From positions 1 through 20,321 of the forward strand of contig JALKBU010000940.1 of the NCBI GenBank assembly GCA_023091735.1: DNA of 20,321 nt. Reading direction: 5' to 3'. Source of the DNA: Trichomonas tenax (lineage: Eukaryota > Parabasalia > Trichomonadida > Trichomonadidae). The notes under the pieces are model-generated. The model had not been told where the DNA came from and did no database searches. It was given only the letters and a program-made list of their open reading frames with translations. A program made the translations under genes and the position numbers. This document shows, piece after piece, positions 1-8,011 of this stretch. Every line of letters starts with the position of its first letter. Position 1 is the stretch's first letter.

Positions 1-1091
1 TTAGTTGCATTTTTAATTTTAAGCGTATAAGAGGCATTTGAATCAATAATACACATAAAAATATCATATGATGCATAGTAGCGCATACATTTATGCTGGA
101 AATCGTATATTTTTGGACGATTTGAAACGCAATCAATGATTTGATAGATATATAGACTGTGCCACTTACACCACTGGATAGACAACTATCAATAAGTTCA
201 TGAAAGTACTTTCAAATCGAAAAAAATATTGATCAGATAAAAAGTTATGAAGGTCGCGGGACTACACCGCAGAAGGAAAAATACTGCCTAATAAATCATA
301 ACAATAAGAATTTAGATTATTAATTAAACAATACATTTTAAAAACAAATTATAGAAATTATTGGGATTCGATATAAATGATAGGAAAATTGTTATAATAT
401 GAATTTTGGGAAAATTATAATTATGGACATTCTCAGAGTGGGAGTTTTTGGGATTTGGACAAAATTTTGGATTACCCCAAAAAATCATACTCTGTATACT
501 ACTGCAGACAATCTGATCATTTAAAATGAACTTTCGACATGTAAATTAATGGAATTGTTATGTAAATTTGCAAAAGTGACAATTATATTTCCAACTTCAA
601 AAATTCCAGCAAACAAATATTAGAATAGATGAATATAAATTTAATAAACTTTTTTATATTTTCATTGGAAATCGTAATATTATATTTTTAGTGATTATAT
701 AGGTGAGATTTATAGCAATTCAAATATGATTGTCAACTTGACTAACAACTCATAAGAATTTAAAACAAAAGTCAATAGGCATTCATATATATGTTGAAGG
801 CCTTAGATTTAAGTTATTTTTAAAATTGTTTACGTGTCATATTTGGGAAATGACAATCAATAGGATAAATTGGAACATTGCGTCTATAGCAGAGGCAGGT
901 AGTTTTACGATATATCTCATTATCAAATTGACATGTTATGAAAAAGTTTTTTAATCTTATTGAACAAAACCGATTTCTATCAGACATTTTTAATTCATTT
1001 TAACAGTAAACAATTACAGGGTGTTGGATTTTGCTTTTTCAATCGGATATGGAAATTCTGACAAATCGATGTAAATTATGTCAGAAATTTA
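1..1091. other. Gene-free AT-rich flank
   Basis: No convincing coding frame is visible on either strand. The stretch is AT-rich and contains a compound inverted repeat (434-494), a short GC-rich island (about 255-290), and scattered copies of a TGACATGTAAA-like motif at 535-546 (CGACATGTAAAT), 829-839 (TTTACGTGTCA, reverse orientation) and near 927 (TTGACATGTTATG). The last few hundred bases presumably hold the promoter of the ZIP gene that starts at 1092. A gene lying mostly to the left of the window cannot be excluded. Confidence 0.6.
434..494. repeat. Compound stem-loop (6 bp + 5x5 internal loop + 8 bp)
   Basis: CAGAGT (434-439) is the exact reverse complement of ACTCTG (489-494). TTTTTGGG (445-452) is the exact complement of CCCAAAAA (476-483). 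The two stems are separated by 5 nt on each side (GGGAG and ATCAT), and the apical loop is 23 nt. The symmetry suggests a folded RNA or DNA structure, but no family is recognised, and AT-rich DNA can produce such structures by chance. Confidence 0.4.
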
Positions 1092-1958
1092 ATGAAAGGC
1101 AAAGTTCTTATTATTAAATTTGTTGGATCGATTTTAATCTTTATTTCAGCCATCGCAGGTATCTCATCTCCCCTTATTTTCAGAAAAGTACAATGGATAT
1201 CAAGGGCACAAAGCCTTGCAGGCGGAATTTTCTTAGGTGCTGGAATTGTTCACTTGTTGGATGATGCATTTGTCAGCATAAGCCACCTTCACATCAAATA
1301 TCCCATTGCTCCACTCGTTTGCCTCATAACTTTCACACTTTTTACTATTATATCATTTTTCTCAATATCTAAAGAATCAATGGAAGAAGCTGATCAGTCA
1401 GCCAACGATGATAACTACATTACCTTAATGGATGGAATGCCATCGATGCTTACAGATTCAGCGAGTGTTGACCCTCCATTGTTCGGAACACACTTACTTA
1501 CGATTCCAAAATTGTCTCTGTACATTATCCTTTCGATTCATTCCTTTATCGAAGGTTTTGCGCTTGGCATTTTATCACAATTCTACCAAACTTTAGGTTT
1601 GTTCTTTGCAATGGTTGGCTTCAAGATCATTGAGGCATTTGCCTTAGGCTTTTACATGATATCAGATCGTCCCAAGAAAATATTATATTGGGTGTTGGGC
1701 ATTATTTATTCGCTCCTTACCCCTCTATTTACCATTGTCGGACACTATGTTAACAAGGCATCAAGTGACAATACAATTGGTATTATATCTGCATTTTCTG
1801 CCGGAACATTCATGTTTGTTGGTTTTTCCGAATGGAAAGATATGTCCTCTCAGAAGAAGAAATGGAACCTTCGTGAAAAACTTTGGCATTTTTCATCTTT
1901 CCTTGTTGGTGTTCTTTGGATGCTTTTCATTGCTGGCATTGAAACAATTTACAAATGA
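1092..1958 (+). CDS. ZIP-family divalent metal (zinc/iron) transporter
   Basis: Predicted 288-aa multi-pass membrane protein. ZIP proteins move Zn2+, Fe2+ or similar ions into the cytosol from outside or from organelles. Visible ZIP features are hydrophobic segments at about 7-29, 41-60, 72-92, 141-162, 168-190, 197-218, 229-246 and 266-284; GGIFLGAGIVHLLDDA (44-59) resembling ZIP TM2; the TM4 signature HSFIEG (150-155); EAFALG (181-186) in TM5; and SAFSAGTFMFVGFSEW (233-248) resembling TM6. The 93-138 loop is acidic and lacks the usual histidine cluster. TM5 reads FKIIE where many ZIPs have HKxxE, so one metal-site histidine is replaced by Phe178. Start is the first in-frame ATG. Family assignment is strong; substrate and membrane are unknown. 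Confidence 0.9.
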   Translation: MKGKVLIIKFVGSILIFISAIAGISSPLIFRKVQWISRAQSLAGGIFLGAGIVHLLDDAFVSISHLHIKYPIAPLVCLITFTLFTIISFFSISKESMEEADQSANDDNYITLMDGMPSMLTDSASVDPPLFGTHLLTIPKLSLYIILSIHSFIEGFALGILSQFYQTLGLFFAMVGFKIIEAFALGFYMISDRPKKILYWVLGIIYSLLTPLFTIVGHYVNKASSDNTIGIISAFSAGTFMFVGFSEWKDMSSQKKKWNLREKLWHFSSFLVGVLWMLFIAGIETIYK

Positions 1959-2251
1959 ACTGTCTATTCTCTTATATCTCTTTCTCTGTTTAGTTTAAAA
2001 AAAATGAATCATATTTCTATCAAATCGCATTCAAGCATCTGATATCTATAACACCAATGGCCACAAAATAGAGTTTGTAAGCATATGATTTTGAAAGGAT
2101 AAAATGAAAATCAAAAAATATCAAAAAGTAATAAAATCGACAACTTATAGTTTTTATTTGTTAACTCTTTTAATTTGGTCGAATATATTATGTTTATGAT
2201 AATCCAATAAAACTTCCATAAAAAATTGTGTACGTTTATTTAAAAAATAAA
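1959..2251. other. Intergenic spacer before the coiled-coil gene
   Basis: AT-rich spacer with no gene. It must hold the 3' end of the ZIP transcript and the promoter of the coiled-coil gene. AATAAAA occurs at about 2206, only about 45 bp before the next ATG. No clear TGTCAC-type motif is seen here, unlike several other upstream regions in this window. Confidence 0.5.
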
Positions 2252-3853
2252 ATGATAAGTCCAACAGAGAGGAAAATAGTTTTCACATCAGACAACAATG
2301 ACGATGACCAAGTGAACAAGTTCAAAGAGGAATATGAGAAAATCGAAGCATCAATTAAAGAAAAATCACGTAAAAAATCTAGATTGAACGCATCTGTTCG
2401 AGATTTACATGCAAAACTAGAATACCTGAAGAAAATGAATAAAATACAAAAAGCTCAGCAGGTAGAAATCGAAAAATCACTTCGTTTGCGCAAAAAGAAA
2501 TTCGAAGAAGACAATTCTTCATTAGAAAGAGCAAAAGATCAATATATTTCCAGTAGTAAAAAGGCTGAAAGGGTCAAAAATATCATCGAAAAAATCAAAT
2601 CAGAACTACAAAAGGCTAAAATCTTAATAGAGAATGAAGAATCCAAGCTACGTGAGATTAGACCGTGCGTTATTGATTACGGTCTTCTGCAAACTAACAT
2701 TCAACTCATGAAGCAAAGAATAGACAATAAGAAGGAAATATTGAAACAAAGAAACCTCGATTTTACAGAAGCACAGCAGAAAATGCAGCAACTTGTCTCT
2801 GATGAGCAAAAACTCTCAAATTCGAAGCATAATCTCGAAGAGAGTTTGGATGATTTAGACGCAAGAAGACTTCAAACGCAGCAGATTTTAACTGATCCTA
2901 TCGATAATCTTGACTACGAAGAGTCTATTGTAGCTGATGCTGAAAGAGATGCGAACGAAACTGAACAAAGACATAATCAAATTCAAGTTGATGATGGACA
3001 ACAAATCATTGAGAAAATACTCGAAGAAATCATTGTCTTGGAGAAGGATAATGAAATGCGGCGTGAAAGTTTGGATGACAGACAAAAGCAACTTGATTCA
3101 TTCAAAGAAGAATACCTCAAAAATCCAATTGTCTCTCCACAGCCATCTAAGTCACCAGAAATCAAATATACCAAGCAAACATTATCTATTGCAGAAGCCC
3201 AAGAGCAGGTTGAGAAGTTAAGTGCACAACTTGAAGCCAAACTCCAGTCAGTCGAAGATGAAGAAAGAGCAATTGATGACTTAGTCAAAAATAATATCCT
3301 AAAGCGCAAAGAGATTGACGACAAGTATAGGGCAAAGCTCGAAAAGCTCAACCAGCTCCAGACGATGAAGAACACTGTAGAAGCTCTTATGTTAAGCATG
3401 TCTGAATTGATGGAAAAGAACGATCAATTGATGCAAGAGTCTGATCGAAACCAAAAGATGATTGATGAAATCAACCACAGAAATGCAAACGCTGAACGTG
3501 ATAGAAACAAGAATAACTCTGTTGCAATGATGCTGCAGAAGCTCAGGCAGGGGCTTAAAGACAAAGAGGAAGAGAAAAGAGCACGTGATGAAATGCTTGA
3601 GTTTCTCAAGAAACAGATCAAAGAAGGCGAAGAAGAGTTTGCAAAACTCGAAGCAAACTTGAAATTGAAGGAACAGGAAGCTGCAAAGGTCGAAGAAATG
3701 ATGAAAGATGTTACAGCTAAGCTTGAAAACGCTAATTCAAGAGCAGCAGAACAAAAGAGATTACTCGATGAATTCATCGAATCCCATCCTTATATCAATA
3801 GAGATCCAAACGACATGATTGGCCAGTTAGCACAGCTTGTTGCTGGAGCGTAA
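2252..3853 (+). CDS. Long coiled-coil protein, function unknown
   Basis: Predicted 533-aa protein that is almost entirely charged alpha-helix: rich in K, E, Q, L and R with heptad-like spacing from about residue 15 to 510. There are short breaks around 275-300 (a proline- and serine-containing stretch) and a non-coiled tail ending in a PYINRDPND-containing segment. No motor head, GRIP, kinase or other catalytic domain is seen. Such proteins usually serve as filament, tether or centrosome/flagellar scaffold components, and trichomonads have many, but a specific role cannot be read here. The open frame reaches back to a GTG at 2228; the start is placed at the first ATG, giving MISPTERK. No membrane segment or signal peptide is seen. 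Confidence 0.85.
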   Translation: MISPTERKIVFTSDNNDDDQVNKFKEEYEKIEASIKEKSRKKSRLNASVRDLHAKLEYLKKMNKIQKAQQVEIEKSLRLRKKKFEEDNSSLERAKDQYISSSKKAERVKNIIEKIKSELQKAKILIENEESKLREIRPCVIDYGLLQTNIQLMKQRIDNKKEILKQRNLDFTEAQQKMQQLVSDEQKLSNSKHNLEESLDDLDARRLQTQQILTDPIDNLDYEESIVADAERDANETEQRHNQIQVDDGQQIIEKILEEIIVLEKDNEMRRESLDDRQKQLDSFKEEYLKNPIVSPQPSKSPEIKYTKQTLSIAEAQEQVEKLSAQLEAKLQSVEDEERAIDDLVKNNILKRKEIDDKYRAKLEKLNQLQTMKNTVEALMLSMSELMEKNDQLMQESDRNQKMIDEINHRNANAERDRNKNNSVAMMLQKLRQGLKDKEEEKRARDEMLEFLKKQIKEGEEEFAKLEANLKLKEQEAAKVEEMMKDVTAKLENANSRAAEQKRLLDEFIESHPYINRDPNDMIGQLAQLVAGA

Positions 3854-3947
3854 TATATATTGTTTATTTTATGATGTTTGATTTAAAAAAGATATTTTAT
3901 CCAAAATAATTTTTCAAAGTTGACTATTAGCATTTCAAATTGTAATA

Positions 3948-4113
3948 TTTTGACCTTCTCATTGTATCATTAAAAGCATAATTCATAATTTTGATATAGA
4001 ATTTTTTGACATGTAAGAATGAATTTGTCGTGTAAAAGACTTTCTCTAATTTGAATATTTTGACAAATAAATTTGTAACGTCAAATGGAAAGTAAAATTT
4101 TGACGTGTAAAAC
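3948..4113 (+). promoter_or_regulatory. Array of TTTTGAC(RTGTAA) motifs upstream of the carrier gene
   Basis: TTTTGAC occurs at 3948-3954, 4004-4010, 4058-4064 and 4098-4104. Two copies extend to TTTTGACATGTAA (4004-4016) and TTTTGACGTGTAAAAC (4098-4113). A related TTTGTCGTGTAAAA lies at 4024-4037. The same core appears upstream of the TTC1 gene and the methyltransferase gene in their coding orientation. A transcription-factor site is inferred; no such family is identified from the sequence alone. Confidence 0.45.
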
Positions 4114-4136
4114 CGATAATTGAGTGGATAAAAAGT

Positions 4137-4162
4137 TGTCACTTTCCCCATTATCTCACTTT
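4137..4162 (+). promoter_or_regulatory. Initiator-like TCACTTT elements before the carrier ATG
   Basis: TGTCACTTT (4137-4145), followed within a few bases by CCATTA, and a second TCACTTT (4156-4162) lie 8-33 bp before the ATG at 4170. This resembles the trichomonad initiator, known from Trichomonas vaginalis as TCA-Py-T-(T/A)-Py-TCATTA close to the start codon. The match is partial and transcription start is inferred. Confidence 0.45.
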
Positions 4163-4169
4163 GAAAAGA

Positions 4170-5021
4170 ATGAAAATGAGGATATTCCGTCGTCATCAAG
4201 AATCTCTTCCGCTGACACCGATACAGATGTTAGTCACAGGATTCTTTGGTGTCATCGGACCTAAAGCGGCCATCGCACCACTGGATACTATTCGTGTCTC
4301 TAAGATTATATATGGAAGTAAGTCAAATTCAGTCTTATGGAACGAAATTATGTTACAAGGCTTTCCGCGCTTGTTCCATGGCTATGCATGTGATATCATT
4401 CGTATTCCAAATCAAGCTATTTTCAGATATATTTTGTTTGACCAACTTAAACGCTTTATGAGCATTAACGCTGCCGACATTATCTCTTCGACAGCTGCAT
4501 CTATTGCTGCACATCCAGTTGATGTGATTCATACACTTATGATGTCAAATCCACACCAATACCCAACAATCGCGAGAACTGCATCTATTGTCTGGCAGAG
4601 GGATGGAATTAGAGGATTTCTGTGTGGAATGTCACCAACCTTTCTTGGTTATATTCCTTACAGAAGTGTTCAATACGGAGCACAATTCCTTTTACGCAAG
4701 TTCCCAATCAGAAAATCGCCTCTCAATCAATTTCTTGTCTATGGAACTGTATTAACTGCAGCACAGTTCGCTACTTATCCGTTTGATGTCGCAAGAAAGC
4801 GAATGATTGCGGATCCATCAGTTCGCGGTAAGAACTTTATCCATGTTATTCAAGGTACTGTCCAGGCAAGAGGAATTAAAGGACTTTATTCTGGATTTGG
4901 TATCACAATGGCGAGAATTTATACTTTCACATACCTTCAAAACACCTGCACAAGGATGTTCCAGAATGTTTTGATGAATTTCAACTATTTACTCAAAAAA
5001 CACAAATTTGAGGACATTTAA
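4170..5021 (+). CDS. Mitochondrial carrier family protein (probably hydrogenosomal/mitosomal)
   Basis: Predicted 283-aa protein, a normal length for this six-helix inner-membrane carrier family, which exchanges nucleotides, cofactors or metabolites. The three tandem signature motifs are visible: PLDTIR (37-42), PVDVIH (116-121) and PFDVAR (204-209). The second ends in His instead of the usual Lys/Arg. After the first repeat, a segment with R-x-P-x-x-A-x-F-x-x-x-x-F-x-x-x-K spacing (about 78-95) recalls the ADP/ATP and APC-type nucleotide carriers. In an amitochondriate protist the likely location is the hydrogenosome membrane (inference). The frame stays open back to a TTG at 4161; the ATG at 4170 is used, with ATG 4176 as an alternative. 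Exact substrate is not assignable. Confidence 0.9.
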   Translation: MKMRIFRRHQESLPLTPIQMLVTGFFGVIGPKAAIAPLDTIRVSKIIYGSKSNSVLWNEIMLQGFPRLFHGYACDIIRIPNQAIFRYILFDQLKRFMSINAADIISSTAASIAAHPVDVIHTLMMSNPHQYPTIARTASIVWQRDGIRGFLCGMSPTFLGYIPYRSVQYGAQFLLRKFPIRKSPLNQFLVYGTVLTAAQFATYPFDVARKRMIADPSVRGKNFIHVIQGTVQARGIKGLYSGFGITMARIYTFTYLQNTCTRMFQNVLMNFNYLLKKHKFEDI

Positions 5022-5402
5022 TTCGCTATACTCATTATGTTGAACGATGTATGTTATTAGTTTACTAAACTCTATCAATATGCTTTATATTAAACTATAA
5101 TTTTTAAGTCTAAAAGAAAAATATAATAAATAAATCAACGAATAATAATTATATCAAATTCATGAAGTAATAAAATGATATTAAATCAAAAATAGGACTA
5201 TTTCATCCATTTAATAACGCTCGTTTTGAGTTTTTTTAACTGAATTTTTAAAAAATAGAAAAAAATCAAGAAGAATTTTGTTTGAATTGATTTTCACAAT
5301 CTTATTATTCAGAGTCTGATTGGGGTACATACCAGATATTCTAAATTTCAACTTAAATCGAAAATCTAAGAGCCATAATTTAAGAAGTTACTTTTATAAA
5401 AA
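5022..5402. other. Intergenic AT-rich spacer
   Basis: No gene seen. The spacer is AT-rich with A- and T-runs around 5227-5275. The element closest to the next gene is GTTACTTTTAT at about 5387, 16 bp or less before the ATG, a weak variant of the TCACTTTT element found at other genes here. Confidence 0.5.
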
Positions 5403-5741
5403 ATGTTGGGTGATGATTTCAATGCTTTTTGGCATGTTTCAGTGAAGCCAAATTCTAGAGCAAAGGTAACAATTCCTCGCAATGTTGTTGCTGCTCTAAC
5501 AAATGCATCTCTTCACTTTGAAAATCAAGATATAACAAGCGGCCGTGTGGTTTTGTATGCACAAACAAACTCAGGACCAGAATTCGCTTTAGTTCCATTC
5601 ATCATTGGTAAATACGAGAGTACTTCATTAGATTTCCAACTTACTGAAGGAGATATCTTAAATCTTCGTGTTGATGGTGACGTCCGCGTTGACTTATGCG
5701 GCTGCATTACTGGTGGTTTCTCTGTTCAAATTGAACAGTAA
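5403..5741 (+). CDS. Standalone nucleoplasmin-like (NPL) domain protein, probable histone chaperone
   Basis: Predicted 112-aa protein. It reads as a complete nucleoplasmin-like beta-sandwich of the kind found at the N-terminus of nuclear FKBPs (insect FKBP39, plant FKBP53) and HD2-type histone deacetylases. Features are FWHVSVKPNSRAKV (9-22) at the start, a central F-A-L-V-P-F strand, a leucine/acid stretch ending LTEGDILNLRVDG, and a final glycine-rich strand with CGCITGG. The family binds histones as pentamers and acts in nucleosome assembly. Notable here is the absence of any peptidyl-prolyl isomerase domain and of long acidic tracts. Recognition is by pattern of strands and conserved positions, so remote homology should be confirmed structurally. 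Confidence 0.7.
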   Translation: MLGDDFNAFWHVSVKPNSRAKVTIPRNVVAALTNASLHFENQDITSGRVVLYAQTNSGPEFALVPFIIGKYESTSLDFQLTEGDILNLRVDGDVRVDLCGCITGGFSVQIEQ

Positions 5742-5944
5742 ATTTTATATTCTTTCCATATATATATGGTTTCCATATACATCTATAGATGTTATAAGCA
5801 AATAAAAGTTATTAATATGAACAACTGCAGCACTGTTATTAAATTTCCTTTAAAATACAGCAAAAACTACCAAATAATTTTTTCAATGTGATTAATATAA
5901 ACATTTTTACATAATAAATGAGTAACAAAATTCAAAGGAATTAG

Positions 5945-6919
5945 TTATTTCTTTGGTGAGTCAGTAATGTTGAGTAAAGTTGTGAATAATGTAGTGGATT
6001 CTTGAGTGATTGTCTTTGAAGCTGCGTCACATCTAAGAACAAAGAGGGTACCGTTTGAGTGTCCAACAAGCAGCTTTCCTGCTTTATCAAAAGCAAGATA
6101 TGTATTTCCTGGACTTGGAATCTTCCAGTTCAGGTCTATTTGCTGTCCATCGATTGATTTAGATGGTGGTATAACGAAAACGTGGAGTGTAGGATTATTA
6201 GATGAAACAGCTAAAAGATTTGTTTTCGGATCGAAAGCCATCGAATTAATTTCAACAGGGAGTCTTCCTCTCCTAAATTCTGCAAATTGTTCGCCTGTTT
6301 CTGTCATCCAAATGCGAATACACGTTCCATTTTCGGAAGCTGTCGCAACATAGTTTCCTCCATTGTTCAATCTGAACATAGAAACTCCGTGGTTATGTGC
6401 CTTGAACATCAAATCGCTGCCTTCTCCAGTGATGATTCTCACTGTTGACAAATCTCTGCCTGTTGTTGCAACCATGAATGAATTTCTGTGTACACAAAAA
6501 TCAGAAGAGAGGAAGTTACTCATTGGATTGCGGAATTGAGAGTATAACATTGGTGGATCAAAAGTATATAACCTCATTTCTGTTTTTGTTGTCACAGAGA
6601 ACATCGATGGAAGCATCTTAATCTTTTTAATTGGATCTGGGAATGTCAATTCAAACACACTCCTTCCAATTGCTTCATCATAGACCATTAAGTTCATATC
6701 GGAGAAAGATGACTGTCCGCTGACACCACTGCATATAACTATACTCGAATTTTGTATCGTGGAAGTTAATCCAATCTCTTTATCTTGAAATCGCTGATTA
6801 ATTAATAATCTTAATGGATTTATCGAAAAAATTGCAAAGCCCGTTGACAAACTCACCGACATGATTTCTCCATCATCAGAAAAATCGATATTATTTATTC
6901 GTGGTGTGGGATTTGCCAT
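5945..6919 (-). CDS. PROPPIN (Atg18/WIPI family) phosphoinositide-binding WD40 propeller
   Basis: Predicted 324-aa beta-propeller. PROPPINs bind PI3P and PI(3,5)P2 on membranes and act in autophagosome formation and vacuole/endosome traffic. The diagnostic FRRG lipid-binding motif is intact at 215-218 inside QFAEFRRGRLPVEINSMAF, matching the family context. The N-terminus (INNIDFSDDGEIMSVSLSTGFAIF, about 8-31) and the AHNHGVSMFRL and GTCIRIW stretches match WD blades 1, 4 and 5. The length suits the short WIPI3/4-type members, and the C-terminus is abrupt. Start is the ATG at 6917-6919. The gene shares a 147-bp divergent spacer with the phosphatase gene. Family call is firm; the choice among Atg18, Atg21 and Hsv2-like paralogues is not. 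Confidence 0.88.
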   Translation of the reverse strand: MANPTPRINNIDFSDDGEIMSVSLSTGFAIFSINPLRLLINQRFQDKEIGLTSTIQNSSIVICSGVSGQSSFSDMNLMVYDEAIGRSVFELTFPDPIKKIKMLPSMFSVTTKTEMRLYTFDPPMLYSQFRNPMSNFLSSDFCVHRNSFMVATTGRDLSTVRIITGEGSDLMFKAHNHGVSMFRLNNGGNYVATASENGTCIRIWMTETGEQFAEFRRGRLPVEINSMAFDPKTNLLAVSSNNPTLHVFVIPPSKSIDGQQIDLNWKIPSPGNTYLAFDKAGKLLVGHSNGTLFVLRCDAASKTITQESTTLFTTLLNITDSPKK

Positions 6920-7066
6920 TTGTCAAAATATTATGTCACGTTTTTATAAAAAATATTGTCACCTTTTATCCATTGTCACTTTTGGACAATTATTTTGGAT
7001 GTTGGCACTTTTCTTATGTCACTTTTAATATTTTGGCACTTTTTAGTATCTGTTTATTAATTTTTC
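6920..7066. promoter_or_regulatory. Divergent promoter with seven TGTCA/TGGCAC motifs
   Basis: This 147-bp spacer separates the PROPPIN (-) and phosphatase (+) start codons and must carry both promoters. It holds TGTCAAAA (6921), TGTCACG followed by T-run (6934), TGTCACCTTTT (6957), TGTCACTTTT (6974), TGGCACTTTT (7003), TGTCACTTTT (7017) and TGGCACTTTTT (7034). All are on the + strand, spaced 13-29 bp apart. The TCACTTTT core is initiator-like, so some copies may be transcription starts for the phosphatase and others factor sites. The orientation bias relative to the minus-strand gene is unexplained. Confidence 0.6.
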
Positions 7067-8011
7067 ATGAATATTGATAATATTATACAGAAGCTCTGGG
7101 ACATTGAAGAAGAGCCAGTTGGAACGTATTCCAACATAACTGCTAATGAAATTCGATATCTTTGCAGTGAAGTTCGCAAAATTTTCATGATTCAACCGAT
7201 TTTATTAGAATTACGCGCACCAATGACAATCTGCGGAGATATTCATGGACAATTTCACGATTTATTGCGAATATTTCGATTAAATGGACTTCCACCGACT
7301 GAAAATTACACATTTCTTGGAGATTACGTCGATAGAGGCCTAAACAGTATTGAAACAATATGTTTGGTCTTCGCTTACAAGATTAAATACCCCGAAAATT
7401 TCTTTTTATTACGAGGAAACCATGAATCAGCGCCAACGAATCAATTCTTTGGATTTTTCGAAGAATGCGAAACGAGATTTAATGAGGAGATCTGGGAGTT
7501 GTTCTGTGACGTATTCAATTGTCTTCCTCTAGTTGCAATTATCGAAGACAAATTCTTTTGTGTACATGGCGGAATATCGCCATATTTAGACTCCCTCGAT
7601 CAAATCCGAGAGATAAAGAGGCCATGCGAGATACCAGAATCGGGAATTTTGTGTGATTTGTTGTGGTCAGATCCAGACTCTGAAGCAGGAAGCTGGGAGG
7701 AAAACAGCAGAGGCACAAGCTTCATTTTTGGATCGAATCCACTACAAAACTTCCTCAAAAAGTTCAATCTTGATTTAGTCATTAGAGGGCATCAAGCAGT
7801 TACGTGTGGATATGATTTTACGTTCCCGGACATTCATGGGATAGTTACTGTCTTCTCCGCTCCGAATTATTGCTACCAATTCGATAACAAAGGTGCAATA
7901 TTGCATATTGACAAGAACAAAATTCCAAGCTTCTTAGTTTTGCAGCCGGTTGAAACACACTCTGAATACTACGTCGGTCCAAGACCAGGAACACCGCCAG
8001 TAAGTCACTGA
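7067..8011 (+). CDS. PPP-family Ser/Thr protein phosphatase, PP1-like catalytic subunit
   Basis: Predicted 314-aa protein, the size of a bare PP1 catalytic subunit. It dephosphorylates Ser/Thr residues using a two-metal centre. All core motifs are present: GDIHGQ (57-62), GDYVDRG (85-91), RGNHE (116-120), HGG (167-169), LLWSDPD (198-204), the metal-ligand histidine in RGHQ (240-243) and SAPNYC (264-269). PP1-like wording such as ETICLVFAYKIKYPENFFLLRGNHE (over about 96-120), FNCLPLVAII and GILCDLLWSDPD places it nearer PP1 than PP2A or calcineurin. It differs from canonical PP1 at several surface positions (HGGISPYLDSLDQI, RGHQAV), so it is probably a lineage-specific paralogue. No regulatory extension is seen beyond a short C-terminal tail. 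Start is the ATG at 7067. Confidence 0.95.
   Translation: MNIDNIIQKLWDIEEEPVGTYSNITANEIRYLCSEVRKIFMIQPILLELRAPMTICGDIHGQFHDLLRIFRLNGLPPTENYTFLGDYVDRGLNSIETICLVFAYKIKYPENFFLLRGNHESAPTNQFFGFFEECETRFNEEIWELFCDVFNCLPLVAIIEDKFFCVHGGISPYLDSLDQIREIKRPCEIPESGILCDLLWSDPDSEAGSWEENSRGTSFIFGSNPLQNFLKKFNLDLVIRGHQAVTCGYDFTFPDIHGIVTVFSAPNYCYQFDNKGAILHIDKNKIPSFLVLQPVETHSEYYVGPRPGTPPVSH

Larger units (their letters stand above)
3854..4169. other. Motif-rich spacer and promoter of the carrier gene
   Basis: No gene is visible in this 316-bp AT-rich spacer, but it is unusually rich in short recurring elements in the orientation of the downstream carrier gene. These are treated as separate regulatory features: TTTTGAC-type copies between 3948 and 4113, then two TCACTTT elements immediately before the ATG. 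Confidence 0.6.

Noticed and set aside
2983..3777. Two long frames antisense to the coiled-coil gene
   Set aside because: Ser/Phe/Leu-rich complements of Lys/Glu-rich codons; typical shadows of coiled-coil genes.
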